64,000 bases of DNA from Actinomycetota bacterium (GTDB taxonomy: Bacteria; Actinomycetota; Actinomycetes; S36-B12; UBA10799), in NCBI GenBank assembly GCA_020636995.1, contig JACJWU010000003.1, positions 1 through 64,000 on the forward strand, in the 5' to 3' direction. Both the position numbers and the translations under genes were made by a program. The notes under the pieces were generated by a model that did no database searches, was not told the DNA's origin, and was given only the letters and a program-made list of their open reading frames with translations. Within the stretch, counting starts at the first letter, position 1. Every line of letters begins with the position of its first letter. This document shows, piece by piece, positions 33,071 to 42,724 of this stretch.

Positions 33071-33763
33071 TCACACCAGCCGCAGCGGACCCGAATAGTC
33101 CGGCGGGGCGGTCACCGGCGTCAGTTCGATGCGGTCACCGGTGAGTGCGGCCCCCGCGGTGCAGACACCCGTATCGTTGCGGTACCACGTGGGCAGTGCC
33201 ACCACCGCGGCCTTCTGCCCGGTCGCCTTCCACGCCTCGGCCGGACCTGGGGCGGGGCTCAACGCACGGTAGACGAACCTGAATCCCGGATCGTTGATGT
33301 AGAAGGCGCTCTGGACCGGATCGGTGGACCCGATGAAAGGCGTCCCTGTGCACGCCGCGTTGTCGTACGTCAGCGTTGCGTTCAGCGGATAGAGCCAGCC
33401 GTTCCCGAGGTAGGTGTAGAGCCCACCGTCGATCCGGATCGAGAACAGCGGGAAGGGGCCCAGCGCCGACACGGACATGGTCTCCCCCACCAGCGCCCCG
33501 TTCGCGTCCACGACGATGCCTATGGAGTTGGCCTGGCCGGGGACCCCATGAGCCCCCTTGCCGCCGCGGGGCCCGGCCTTCGTCCATGAGGTCTTCTTCC
33601 AGCCCTTCTTGCACTTCTTCTTCTTGCCCAGCAGCAGCCGCATCTCACCGGTGGACTTCTTCACACAGGCGGTGTACTTCTTGGCGGCGGTGGCCGGCTG
33701 CGCCACCGACATCCCGGCGGCGGTCAGGGCCGCCACCGATGCGATCGTCACGATCCTCTTCAC
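33071..33763 (-). CDS. Secreted collagen-like-linker protein, paralogue 1
   Basis: 230 residues with a signal peptide (KRIVTIASVAALTAAGMSVAQPATA). A conserved head, CVKKSTGEMRLLLGKKKKCKKGWKK, precedes a short Gly-rich collagen-like stretch (GPRGGKGAHGVPGQ), then an approximately 150-residue beta-rich domain with paired cysteines (AACTGTPF and GVCTAG). This head plus GxxGxxG plan is common in actinobacterial surface proteins of unknown role. The next gene (13 bp upstream) encodes a paralogue, so the pair probably forms an operon. Confidence 0.75.
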   Translation of the reverse strand: MKRIVTIASVAALTAAGMSVAQPATAAKKYTACVKKSTGEMRLLLGKKKKCKKGWKKTSWTKAGPRGGKGAHGVPGQANSIGIVVDANGALVGETMSVSALGPFPLFSIRIDGGLYTYLGNGWLYPLNATLTYDNAACTGTPFIGSTDPVQSAFYINDPGFRFVYRALSPAPGPAEAWKATGQKAAVVALPTWYRNDTGVCTAGAALTGDRIELTPVTAPPDYSGPLRLV

Positions 33764-33776
33764 GTCACTCGGCCCT

Positions 33777-34463
33777 TCAACTGATGGTCAGCGGGCCGGG
33801 GACGTCTGCAGGCGGCGTCACGGACTGCAACGCGACGATGGTGCCGTTGTGATTGCCGTCAGCGGTACAGACGCCAGCGTTGCTCAGGATGTACATCGTC
33901 TGGTTCACGACCTCTGTGCTGGTCGTGATCTCCCATGCGGAGATCGGTCCGGGCGCGGGCGTCGTGGCGCGGTAGAGGATCCGCGACGGGCCACCTGCGG
34001 ACCCCGTGTACAACTGCGTGGTCTGAGGTGATGAAGACCGCAGGTACGCCGTCCCGTTGCACGTGTTCGTCTTGAACGACGGCGAGCCGGACAGCGCCGG
34101 GAAGACCTGGCCGTTCGGGGTATAGAGGTAGATGCCACCCGCGATCTCGACGAACATCAGTGTGAACCCGGCCGGGTACAAACCGACGAACTTGCCGAGG
34201 ACCGCTCCGGTGCCGTCCTTGACCGTCAGGTTCGGGCCCTGCGCGCCCTGATCGCCCTGTGGACCGGTGGCGCCCTTCTGGTTCCAGGTGACCTTCTTCC
34301 AGCCCTTCTTGCACTTCTTCTTCTTCAGCAGGCGCATCTCGCCCGACTTCTTCTTGACGCAGACCTTGACCGTCTTGGCCTGTGAGGGGGCCACCCCACC
34401 ACCCATCAGAAGCCCGGCGCTCACGGCACCGGCCAATCCGACTCGCGCAACTCTGCTGAACAC
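33777..34463 (-). CDS. Secreted collagen-like-linker protein, paralogue 2
   Basis: 228 residues, signal peptide, then CVKKKSGEMRLLKKKKCKKGWKK, four collagen-type GxY triplets (GPQGDQGAQGP) and a beta-rich C-terminal domain with cysteines at NTCNGT and GVCTADG. It shares head and overall plan with paralogue 1 but the C-terminal domains are only distantly alike. Secreted, unknown function. The upstream gene on this strand is the GGDEF/EAL pseudogene. Confidence 0.75.
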   Translation of the reverse strand: MFSRVARVGLAGAVSAGLLMGGGVAPSQAKTVKVCVKKKSGEMRLLKKKKCKKGWKKVTWNQKGATGPQGDQGAQGPNLTVKDGTGAVLGKFVGLYPAGFTLMFVEIAGGIYLYTPNGQVFPALSGSPSFKTNTCNGTAYLRSSSPQTTQLYTGSAGGPSRILYRATTPAPGPISAWEITTSTEVVNQTMYILSNAGVCTADGNHNGTIVALQSVTPPADVPGPLTIS

Positions 34464-34517
34464 GATCGCCTCCCGAGATCAAGTGCTCCGACCGTAGTCC
34501 TGTTGAGCCTTCGGTGT

Positions 34518-37201
34518 CTACGCCCGATCAACACGCATGGCGGACACGTCCGGGCACGGGAAGGCTCCGCCGCACCGTCGCAGGCTGGCCAGCAGATCCG
34601 ACAACGGCATCGGCCGGGCGAAGAGGAATCCTTGCGCTTTCGGGGCACCCCATACCGCGCAGAATGTCGGCCTGCTCGACCGTCTCGATCCCTTCGGCGG
34701 TGACGGACAGTCCGAGCGTGGCACTCATCTGCAGCAACACCCGCACCAGCGCCAACGAGCGGTCCGAACCTCCGAGTTGGCTCACGAACGACCTGTCGAT
34801 CTTCACTTCGGCGGCGCAGGTCGGCCAGCACGACAGCGGCGTCCTCGTGGTTGACTATCGCGGACTCGGTGAGTTCGATCATCACGCGATCGCCCTTGAT
34901 GCCGTTGCGGGCCATCGATTCAGCCACACGGCCGGGCAGGTCCGCATCGATCTCCTGCGGCGACACGTTCACTGCGACCCGCAGCCGCCTGCCCACCGTC
35001 TCCTCGATCACGGCACAATCACGCAGGGCCGTGTCCATCACGTACGATCCCACCTGGTCGATCAGCCCGAGTTCCTCCGCCTGCGCGATGAACGCCTGAG
35101 GTGGCACCAACTCCCCTGAGGCGCTCCGCAGGCGGACCAGCGCCTCCACCCCGGTGATCGTCGCGCGTGCGAGGTCGATGACGGGTTGGTAGTGGACCAA
35201 GAGCCGCTCCTCGTCCAGCGCCTCCCGGAGATCGGCCTCGGACCGCAGTGGCGCGATCAGTGCTGACCGCATCCCCGCCTGGTAGGCCACCGGTGCGTGG
35301 GTCCGGGTGGTGCGTGCGGCACTCAACGCCAGGTCCGCACGCTCGACGAGATCCGGCGCGGAATCGCTGCGGGTCGAGCGGATGACGTACCCGCAATGAA
35401 AGGCCAGGTCCACCGCCGGCCCCTCATCGATGACCAGACCCAGCAGATTGGCCCGAAGTGAGCGCTCGATGGCACCGATCTCGGGCTGGATCGGGTCACC
35501 CACAATCACCAGCCCGAACTCATCGGCCCCCATGCGTCCAGCCACCTGGACGGTGTCGGGGAGCCGGTCGATGGCCACCGCCACGGTCCGCAGGAGGTTG
35601 TCGCCGGCACCGTGACCCCTGCTGTCATTGATCCCCCGGAACGAGTCGAGATCAAGCAGAAGCACTGCCAGCGACTGCGAGCCACCAGCCACGACGAGTT
35701 GGCGCAGCCGCGCCATGAAACCCTCCCGGTTGTTCAAACCGGTCAGTTGATCGCGCACACCGGTCTCGGCCAGTTCGGCGCGCAGCAGGCGTCGGTCGGT
35801 CACATCCCGGGTGGTCAGCACGAAACCCTCGCTGCCATCCACACGCAGTGGACGGATCACCGTCTCGGTGTCCCGAAGCCTGCCTTCCGCATCCTTGAGC
35901 ACCACGTCGAAAGCTCCCAGACCCTCAGGGTGATGCAGTACCTGCAGGAGCAGCGATTCGACCTCGTCGGCACTTCGGTCGATGACCTCAGCAAGAGGTT
36001 GCCCCACGAATGCGCCCTGTTGATAGCCGTAGCGCGCCTCCAGCGATGGGGTTTGGTACACGATCCGGCCGGCTTTGTCGATCACGGTGACCAGGTCGTG
36101 CGCCTCGCCTACGAGAGCGGCGAACCACTCGGTGGCGGCCCCCTGCTGCAGCGAGTTCACCGCCACCGCGTTGCGTAGGGCGTTCTCCTGGCGCCCTAGC
36201 GTAATCCGCAGGAACGCGAAACTCACGATGACGATGAAGAACATGGCGGCCACGACATACGCCACCTCCAGCGGCAACGGCCCCACGACGAACACGTAGC
36301 CGGCCACCGAGGCCGCACCGAGCAGCAGCGCCACCGCTGGCGCGGACAGGGACCACGCGAGCCGGATGTCAGCACCCCGTTGGGACTCGGTCTCCAGCGC
36401 TGGGCGGATCAAGAACGAGCGGTACGACAGGTTGGACGCCGCCGCGCCAAGCAGGAGGAAACCGACACCGTAGTCACCGGCGCCCAGCGCGACCACATCG
36501 GCGAGTTCACCAATCACGTAGACGAGGACGGTGACCTGCAACGCGACGAGCTGTCGAATCGGAAGCGAACCCGGTCGACGGCTCGTCGCGGCGACCAGCA
36601 GGACCATGACCGCCCCGACGTACAGCCCGATGAGGCTGATGCGGGTGACCCAGTCATCGGTGGTGTCCCCCTGCGGCGCGGCGGGCCAGAGCAGACCAAC
36701 CCACAGCACCGCCAGAGAGGTGATGATCAACAGACCGTCGAACACGAGGGCCCAGACTTCACGACGCTCCATGCCTGGCGGCCAGCACAGCATGATGAGA
36801 CCCACGGCCAGCAGCGGCGCACCGACCATCATCGGGCCCACGGAGACGATCGGCGGAGCCGGCAGCCCGCGAACTGCGAACAGCGCGAAACCAGCCGCCT
36901 GCACGAGGAACAGGATCGTGACACCCACGAACATGAACCGGTGGCCCATCACGCGACGACCGACCTCGCGCCGCTGCCGGTCGAGGTTCAGCCACAGGGA
37001 TACGCTGCCGCCGATCGCCAGCGCCAACACTGCGAGCGCCTCGTCCCAGGTGTCGTCATCCGTCGAAGTGTCATCGAAGCCGAGCAGCGTGGCCAAGACC
37101 GCCAGGACCACCACCAGCAGAAGCAGGATGAGGCTGGCCCGCACCACACGCGGCGAGGCGCCTGTGGTCAGGTCCCTCGGTGCTGCTATCCCCTCGGACA
37201 C
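34518..37201 (-). pseudogene. GGDEF/EAL membrane protein, broken by deletion and a frameshift
   Basis: From a GTG at 37201 it runs with the same plan as the gene at 24326: helices, PAS, GGDEF (signature GADEF near residue 557) and EAL (VEALVRL, NVS, IELTE). At about 34807-34813 the frame breaks: VLADLRR is followed directly by EVKIDRSF, so about 26 codons including the DDFGTGYSSL metal loop are missing and the frame shifts. A second lesion at 34642-34645 (a fourth G in a run) moves GMGCPE into another frame; removing it restores PKAQGFLFARPMPLSDLL, ending at 34518. Three frames are needed to rebuild the gene, so phosphodiesterase function is lost. The frame that stays open runs on to 34421. 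Confidence 0.88.
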
Positions 37202-37229
37202 GACCGCACCCTACCGCCGGTCGCTGGTC

Positions 37230-38285
37230 TCACACGACTCGAACCGAGCCGCCCGAGCCGCCCTTGGCCGGCGCATCGGAGACATCGTCGACTGTGCGTG
37301 ACCGCACCTGACCGCAGGCCCGCGCCGACACCCCGCGGTCGGCCAGTACCGCGAGGACCTCGTCCGGATCGGGGGTCACCGCGAGCATCCCGATGCCCAT
37401 GTTGAACGTCCGCTCGGCGTCGGCGCGGCTGACACCTCTGTCCAGCAGCAGGCCGACGACCGCAGGCACCTCCCACGTCGACCGCTCGATGTCGGCGTGC
37501 AGATCCGCTGGCAGCACGCGCGCGAGGTTGCTCGCCAAGCCACCCCCCGTGACGTGCGAGAACGCATGCACGAGCCCGGCGTCGGCCAGCGCCAGGCAGT
37601 CCTTGGTGTAGATGCGGGTCGGCTCGAGCAACTCCTCACCGAGGGTGCGGCCGAGTTCGGGGACGTGGGTGTCGACCGTGGCCTCCTCAAGCAGGACCTT
37701 GCGGGCCAGGGAGTAACCGTTGGAGTGCAGTCCGGACGAGGCCATGGCGATCACAACATCACCGGCGCGAACACGGTCGGGTCCCAGCAACTGATCAGCC
37801 TCGACCACTGCGGTGCCGGCGCCCGCGACGTCGTATTCGTCGGGTGCCATGAGTCCCGGGTGCTCCGCGGTCTCCCCGCCGAGCAGTGCACACCCGGCCT
37901 GCTCACAGCCGGCCGCGATGCCGCTGACGATGGCGGCGATGCGTTCCGGGACCACCTTGCCGGTGGCGATGTAGTCGGTCATGAACAACGGCTCGGCACC
38001 GCACACGACCAGGTCGTCGACGACCATCGCGACCAGGTCGATGCCGATGGTGTCGTGGACGTCCATGGCCCGCGCGATGGCGATCTTGGTGCCGACACCG
38101 TCCGTCGCGGTGGCCAGCAGCGGTCTGCGGTAGCGCGCCAACGCCGATGCGTCGAACAGCCCCGCGAAGCCGCCGAGGTCCCCGACGACCTCCGGGCGCA
38201 TGGTCGCTGCGACGCGCCCGCGCATCAGTTCGACCGCGCGCTCGCCCGCCTCGACATCCACCCCGGCGTCGGCGTAACTGCTCAC
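37230..38285 (-). CDS. purM: Phosphoribosylformylglycinamidine cyclo-ligase
   Basis: 351 residues from the GTG at 38285, whose start overlaps the purF stop as GTGA. The AIR synthetase blocks are present: ATDGVGTKIAIARAMDVHDTIGIDLVAM, LLGGETAEHPG, VIAMASSGLHSNGYSLAR and HVTGGGLASNLARVLP. It makes 5-aminoimidazole ribotide with ATP in the cytoplasm, step five of purine synthesis. It is the last gene of the leftward purF-purM pair. Confidence 0.95.
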   Translation of the reverse strand: MSSYADAGVDVEAGERAVELMRGRVAATMRPEVVGDLGGFAGLFDASALARYRRPLLATATDGVGTKIAIARAMDVHDTIGIDLVAMVVDDLVVCGAEPLFMTDYIATGKVVPERIAAIVSGIAAGCEQAGCALLGGETAEHPGLMAPDEYDVAGAGTAVVEADQLLGPDRVRAGDVVIAMASSGLHSNGYSLARKVLLEEATVDTHVPELGRTLGEELLEPTRIYTKDCLALADAGLVHAFSHVTGGGLASNLARVLPADLHADIERSTWEVPAVVGLLLDRGVSRADAERTFNMGIGMLAVTPDPDEVLAVLADRGVSARACGQVRSRTVDDVSDAPAKGGSGGSVRVV

Positions 38286-39748
38286 CCGGTCACCTCGAGA
38301 ACGTGTTTGGAGCGCAGACCCGGGTCGGCGAGTGCCACGGGGTACTCGCCGTCAAAGCACGCCCGGCACAAGTGGTCCTTCGCGACGCCGGTCGCTTCGA
38401 TGAGGCCGTCGAGCGAGACGTAGCCGAGGGAGTCCGCGCCGATGGACGAGCGGATGTCGTCCACGCTGAGCCCTGGTGCGATGAGTTCGGCTCGCGACGC
38501 GAAGTCGATGCCGTAATAGCAGGGCCACTGCACGGGCGGCGAGGAGATCCGCACGTGAACCTCTTTGGCACCCGCCTCGCGCAGCATCCGTGCGATCGCC
38601 CGCTGGGTGTTGCCGCGCACGATGGAGTCGTCGACCACCACCAGGCGCTTACCGCCGATGACCTCGGGCAGCGGGTTGAGTTTGAGCCGCAGTCCGAGTT
38701 GCCGGATGGTCTGGGACGGCTGGATGAACGTCCGGCCGACGTAGGCGTTCTTGACCAGCCCCTGCGCGAAGGGCAGCCCCGACTGCTGCGCGAACCCGAT
38801 GGCTGCGGGGGTTCCGCTCTCCGGCACCGGTATCACGATGTCGGCGTCCGCCGGCGCCTCGATCGCGAGTTTGCGGCCGACCGCCGCCCGCACGCCGTGG
38901 ATGCTGCGGCCGTTGATGACCGAGTCCGGCCGGGCCAGATACACGTACTCGAACAAACATCCCTTGGGGCTGGGCTGAGCGAACATCGACGACCGGACGC
39001 CGTCCTCGTCGATGGCCACGAACTCGCCGGGCTCGATGTCACGGACGAACGAGGCCCCCACGATGTCCAGTGCCGCGGTCTCGCTGGCGACGACCCAGCC
39101 ACGCTCCAGCCGGCCCAGGCTCAGCGGCCGGATCCCCTGCGGGTCGCGCGCGGCGTACAGGGTGTGATCGTCGAGGAAGACCAGGGAGAACGCGCCGCGC
39201 AGCGCCGGGAGTTCGGCCAGCGCCGCCTGCTCGATGGTCTTGCCGGGGTGTGCGGCGAACAACGCCGCGATCAGATCTGTGTCCGAGGTCGCCATCACGG
39301 CGCTGTCCAGCGGCAGTTCCCCGGTGTCGAGGGTCTCGAGGCGTTCGGCGAGTTCGTGGGTGTTGGTGAGGTTGCCGTTGTGACCCAGTGCCAGGTGGCC
39401 CGTGGCGGTGGTGCGGAACGTCGGCTGCGCGTTCTCCCACACGCTCGACCCGGTGGTCGAATAGCGGGCGTGCCCGATGGCGATGTGCCCGTGCAGGGAG
39501 TCCAGCATGGTGTCGGAGAAGACCTGGGACACCAGACCCATGTCCTTGTAGACGAGCACCTGGCTGCCGTCGCTGGTGGCGATGCCGGCTGACTCCTGGC
39601 CGCGGTGCTGCAGGGCGTAGAGGCCGTAGTAGGTCAGTTTGGCGACCTCTTCACCCGGCGCCCACACCCCGAAGACCCCGCACGCGTCCTGCGGGCCTTT
39701 CTCGCCGGGTAGGAGTTCGTGGTTCAATCGCCCATCGCCGCGCGCCAC
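38282..39748 (-). CDS. purF: Amidophosphoribosyltransferase
   Basis: 488 residues from GTG 39748; an upstream ATG at 39802 is in frame. The N-terminal nucleophile Cys follows a propeptide of about 20 residues (QDACGVFGVW). The glutaminase part has LQHRGQESAG; the transferase part has VVVDDSIVRGNTQ for PRPP. Cysteines in WPCYYG and HLCRACFDGEYP fit the iron-sulfur type of Bacillus. It starts purine synthesis from PRPP and glutamine. A tandem-repeat array (39835-40039) fills the space upstream and could affect its expression. Confidence 0.94.
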   Translation of the reverse strand: MARGDGRLNHELLPGEKGPQDACGVFGVWAPGEEVAKLTYYGLYALQHRGQESAGIATSDGSQVLVYKDMGLVSQVFSDTMLDSLHGHIAIGHARYSTTGSSVWENAQPTFRTTATGHLALGHNGNLTNTHELAERLETLDTGELPLDSAVMATSDTDLIAALFAAHPGKTIEQAALAELPALRGAFSLVFLDDHTLYAARDPQGIRPLSLGRLERGWVVASETAALDIVGASFVRDIEPGEFVAIDEDGVRSSMFAQPSPKGCLFEYVYLARPDSVINGRSIHGVRAAVGRKLAIEAPADADIVIPVPESGTPAAIGFAQQSGLPFAQGLVKNAYVGRTFIQPSQTIRQLGLRLKLNPLPEVIGGKRLVVVDDSIVRGNTQRAIARMLREAGAKEVHVRISSPPVQWPCYYGIDFASRAELIAPGLSVDDIRSSIGADSLGYVSLDGLIEATGVAKDHLCRACFDGEYPVALADPGLRSKHVLEVTG

Positions 39749-39834
39749 CCGTTCAGTGTGGCACACGGTGGCGCGACGAGAAGACGGGTCCGCCGAAGCC
39801 ACCCGGCGCCAGTGGCCCAGCGGCCCGGCCTCCT

Positions 39835-40039
39835 GGTGAGAGATCGGGCACCTGGTTAGAGATCCGGCACCTGGTTAGAGATCCGGCACCTGGTGAGAGA
39901 TCCGGCACCTGGTTAGAGATCCGGCACCTGGTTAGAGATCCGGCACCTGGTGAGAGATCCGCCACTCCGGTTAGTCCTATACGGCCGTCGCAGACTAACC
40001 GGAGTGCCCGATCTCTCACCAAAATGCCGATCTCTAACC
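39835..40039. repeat. Family A inverted array (unit GGTTAGAGATCCGGCACCT), copy 2
   Basis: Seven tandem 19-bp units start at 39835, 39854, 39873, 39892, 39911, 39930 and 39949; an eighth GGTTAG starts at 39969. The fourth base is G in units 1, 4 and 7 and T in the others, a 57-bp higher-order repeat. Inverted units CTAACC, CTCACC and CTAACC start at 39995, 40015 and 40034. Pairing outward from the centre matches T-T, G-G, T-T between arms. The last unit contains the stop codon (40034-40036) of the SCP-like gene. It lies between that gene and purF, both leftward. Confidence 0.88.
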
Positions 40040-40339
40040 GGAGTGCGGGTGGTCACTTGAGTCGGCCAATGGCAGCCACGCGGACAGATCACTGCGCTCA
40101 CCGCTGGCATCCACCCGGCCTGCCGCCACCGCGTCGGCCCAGGTGAGTTCGCCGCGGACCAGCGCCAGCCATGTGTCCGCGTCACACTCGACGAGGGCCC
40201 GCGGAGTGCCGCGCCGGTGGGCGCCGCCGGGTACGGCCTGCACCGCGCCGAACGGAGGCACCCGGATCTCCACGGACCGGCCCGGGGCGGCGGCGGCGAA
40301 GGCGGCCAGCGTGGCCTTGACCTCCTCGCGTGTGCTCAC
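40034..40339 (-). CDS. Sterol-carrier-family small protein
   Basis: 101 residues from a GTG that overlaps the malic enzyme stop (GTGA). The sequence VEIRVPPFGAVQAV.GG.HRRGTPRALVECDADTWLALVRGELTWADAVAAGRVDASGERSDLSAWLPL fits the bacterial sterol-carrier-protein-2-like family often found beside purF in actinobacteria. It may bind a lipid or other hydrophobic ligand; no reaction is known. Its TAG stop is supplied by the last GGTTAG unit of the family A array. Confidence 0.78.
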   Translation of the reverse strand: MSTREEVKATLAAFAAAAPGRSVEIRVPPFGAVQAVPGGAHRRGTPRALVECDADTWLALVRGELTWADAVAAGRVDASGERSDLSAWLPLADSSDHPHSG

Positions 40340-42018
40340 ACCCCGACGATATGTCGGTACCGCGGCTTCCACATCGAATCCAGGACCGCCTGCAGGGGAT
40401 TGGACGGCTGCGCCCGCGCGACCCCCTCGTCGATGGCCTGCTGCACCACGGCCGCCGCCACCGCCGCCGACGTCGCCCGCAGGTCGGCGATCTCCGGCAA
40501 CAACGGTGAGCCCGGCCCGCGCATCTCCACCAGATCCGCCACTGCCTTGGCGGCCGCGTTCAGCATCCCGTCGGTCACCTGGGTCGCCCGCGCCACGATC
40601 GCACCGAGTCCCAGCCCCGGATACAGCAACGCGTTGTTGGCCTGACCGATGTGGTGCTTCACGCCCTCGTGCTTGACCGGGTCGAAGGGGCTGCCGGTCA
40701 CGATCAGCGCCTGCCCGTCGGTCCAGTGCAGAAGGTCCGCGGGTTCGGCCTCCGCCAGCGCCGTCGGGTTGCTCATCGGCAGGATGAACGGCCGCTGGAC
40801 GTGCGCGTGCATCTCTCGCACCACCTGTTCGGAGAAGGCGCCGTGCACCGTCGAGGTCCCCACCAGGATCGTCGGATGAATGCGGCGCACCGCCTCCAAG
40901 AGCGTGATGTTCCCCTCCGAGTCGCGCTCGTAGTCCCGGACCTCCGCGGCCGGCCTGGCGTAGGGGAGGTGGTAATCGCGCAACTGCTCGACCTCGTCGT
41001 GCAGCAGTCCGGGCCGGTCGATCAACCAGATACGGCGGCAGGCCTCCTCGTGGCTGAAGCCCGACTCGACGATGGCGTCGCGGATCTGATCGGCGATCCC
41101 GACCCCGGCGGTGCCAGCACCGAACACGATCACCCGGTGATCGGCCAGAGGCGTCTCGGTGACCTTCACCCCGGACAGGATCGCCGCGAAGGCGATCGCG
41201 CCGGTGCCCTGCATGTCGTCGTTGAACGTGCAGATGCGGTCCCGGTAACGGTCGAGGATCCGGCGGGCGTTGGCCTCTCCGAAGTCCTCCCAGTGCAGCA
41301 GCGCGTTGGGGAACATCTCGGTCGCAGTGGTCACGTAGCGATCGATGAGGTCGTCGTACTTCGCCCCACGCAGCCTTGCGTGCTTCTCACCGAGATAGCC
41401 CGGATCGGTGAGCAGCCCGGTGCGATCGGTTCCGACATCGATCACGACCGGGATCGCGCGTTCCGGATCCACACCCGCGGCCGCGACGTAGACGCTGATC
41501 TTGCCGATGGCGATGTCGATGCCGCCGACACCCCAGTCCCCGATGCCGAGGATCGCCTCGGAATCCGTGGCCACGATGAGGTCGACGTCGTCTGGACCCA
41601 GACCGAGGTTGGCGAACGCTTTCGGGACGTCCTCGGGCCACCGCGACTGCAGGTACACCCCGCGAGGACGGCGGAACGCGTGACTGTACTCGCGGATCGC
41701 CTCGCCCACCGTGGGTGTGTAGACGATCGGCATCAACTCCGGCAGATCGTCGATCAGCAGCCGGTAGAACAACGTCTCGTTGCGGTCGTGCAGCTCCCGC
41801 AGGTACACGTTCTTCGCAAGCATGCCGTTGTGCTCGGACAGTTGTCTGCGCACCCGCGCCAACTGCTGGTCGATGGTCTCGACGCGTTGCGGGAGCAATC
41901 CCACGAGCCCGAGTTCCTCACGCTCCTGGTCGGTGAAGGCGGACTGCTTGTTCAGCCGGGGATCGGCCAGCAGCGCCTGGCCACGCAGGGTGGTGGCGCG
42001 CGGGGCCGGTTCGTTCAT
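40336..42018 (-). CDS. NAD-dependent malic enzyme
   Basis: 560 residues. Malic enzyme blocks are clear: VYTPTVGEAIREYSHAFRRPRG, DVGTDRTGLLTDPGYLG, TFNDDMQGTGAIAFAAI, VIVFGAGTAGVGIAD and VGTSTVHGAFSEQVVREM. Length and motifs are of the large eukaryotic-like class, so NAD-dependent use (MaeA/ScfA type) is more likely than NADP. It converts malate to pyruvate and CO2. The downstream SCP-like gene overlaps its stop. Confidence 0.9.
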   Translation of the reverse strand: MNEPAPRATTLRGQALLADPRLNKQSAFTDQEREELGLVGLLPQRVETIDQQLARVRRQLSEHNGMLAKNVYLRELHDRNETLFYRLLIDDLPELMPIVYTPTVGEAIREYSHAFRRPRGVYLQSRWPEDVPKAFANLGLGPDDVDLIVATDSEAILGIGDWGVGGIDIAIGKISVYVAAAGVDPERAIPVVIDVGTDRTGLLTDPGYLGEKHARLRGAKYDDLIDRYVTTATEMFPNALLHWEDFGEANARRILDRYRDRICTFNDDMQGTGAIAFAAILSGVKVTETPLADHRVIVFGAGTAGVGIADQIRDAIVESGFSHEEACRRIWLIDRPGLLHDEVEQLRDYHLPYARPAAEVRDYERDSEGNITLLEAVRRIHPTILVGTSTVHGAFSEQVVREMHAHVQRPFILPMSNPTALAEAEPADLLHWTDGQALIVTGSPFDPVKHEGVKHHIGQANNALLYPGLGLGAIVARATQVTDGMLNAAAKAVADLVEMRGPGSPLLPEIADLRATSAAVAAAVVQQAIDEGVARAQPSNPLQAVLDSMWKPRYRHIVGV

Positions 42019-42064
42019 AGGAAACGGTCTACCGCGCCAGCAGCGCTGATGCCGCCTGAAGCGC

Positions 42065-42724
42065 TCACGGGAGTTCGGCGAACCGGGTCACATCGCGCGT
42101 GGTCCCCATGACGAGGATCTCGTCGCCGTAGGCCAGATGGGTCTGACTGTCGGCATGGGTGAACATCTGCCCGCCTTCGGGCTTGACGGCGATCACCGTG
42201 ATCCGGTGGTCCTTGCGCAGATGTGACTCGCCGAGCGGCACGCCCACGAGGAACCGCGGCGGCTTCGTCTTGGCGATGACCCAGTTGTCGGCGACCCGGA
42301 GGTAGTCCAGCACCTCCCCGCTGACGAGGTGGGCAAGGCGTTGCCCCATGTCGTGCTCGGGCTGCACGACGTTGTGCGCTCCCACCCGTTCCAGGATCAG
42401 GGCGTGCTGCTTGCTCAGCGCCTTCGCCCAGATCCGCTCCACCCCCAGCTGTGCGAGGTTGGATGTGGCAAGCGTGCTGGCCTCCAGGTTCCCCACCGCC
42501 ACGACGGCCGTGTGGAAGTCCGCGGCCCCGAGCTCCTCGAGCGCCTCGAGGTCCGTCCCATCGGCCACCACGATGTTCTCGATCATCCCCGCGAGCCGCT
42601 GGACAGTTGTCTCGCTGGCATCCATGGCCAGGACTTCCGTGCCGTTGCGGACCAGTTCGCGTGCCAGCGCGATCCCGAACCTGCCGCACCCGATGACGAG
42701 CACCGGCTCACTCTTCCTAGCCAA
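42065..42724 (-). CDS. Potassium uptake regulatory protein (TrkA/KtrA type)
   Basis: 219 residues. A Rossmann RCK_N domain (VLVIGCGRFGIALARELVRNGTEVLAMD) is followed by an RCK_C domain (EGGQMFTHADSQTHLAYGDEILVMG). It binds NAD(H) or ATP and gates the membrane subunit. Start is a TTG at 42724 overlapping the upstream permease stop by 8 bp, so the two subunits are translated together. Confidence 0.9.
   Translation of the reverse strand: MARKSEPVLVIGCGRFGIALARELVRNGTEVLAMDASETTVQRLAGMIENIVVADGTDLEALEELGAADFHTAVVAVGNLEASTLATSNLAQLGVERIWAKALSKQHALILERVGAHNVVQPEHDMGQRLAHLVSGEVLDYLRVADNWVIAKTKPPRFLVGVPLGESHLRKDHRITVIAVKPEGGQMFTHADSQTHLAYGDEILVMGTTRDVTRFAELP

Noticed and set aside
34421..34517. C-terminal extension of the GGDEF/EAL frame to 34421
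   Set aside because: It is out-of-frame reading after the two lesions and runs into the start of the neighbouring secreted-protein gene.
39835..39966. A CRISPR array at the tandem 19-bp units
   Set aside because: There are no unique spacers between units, the period is too short and no cas genes are present.
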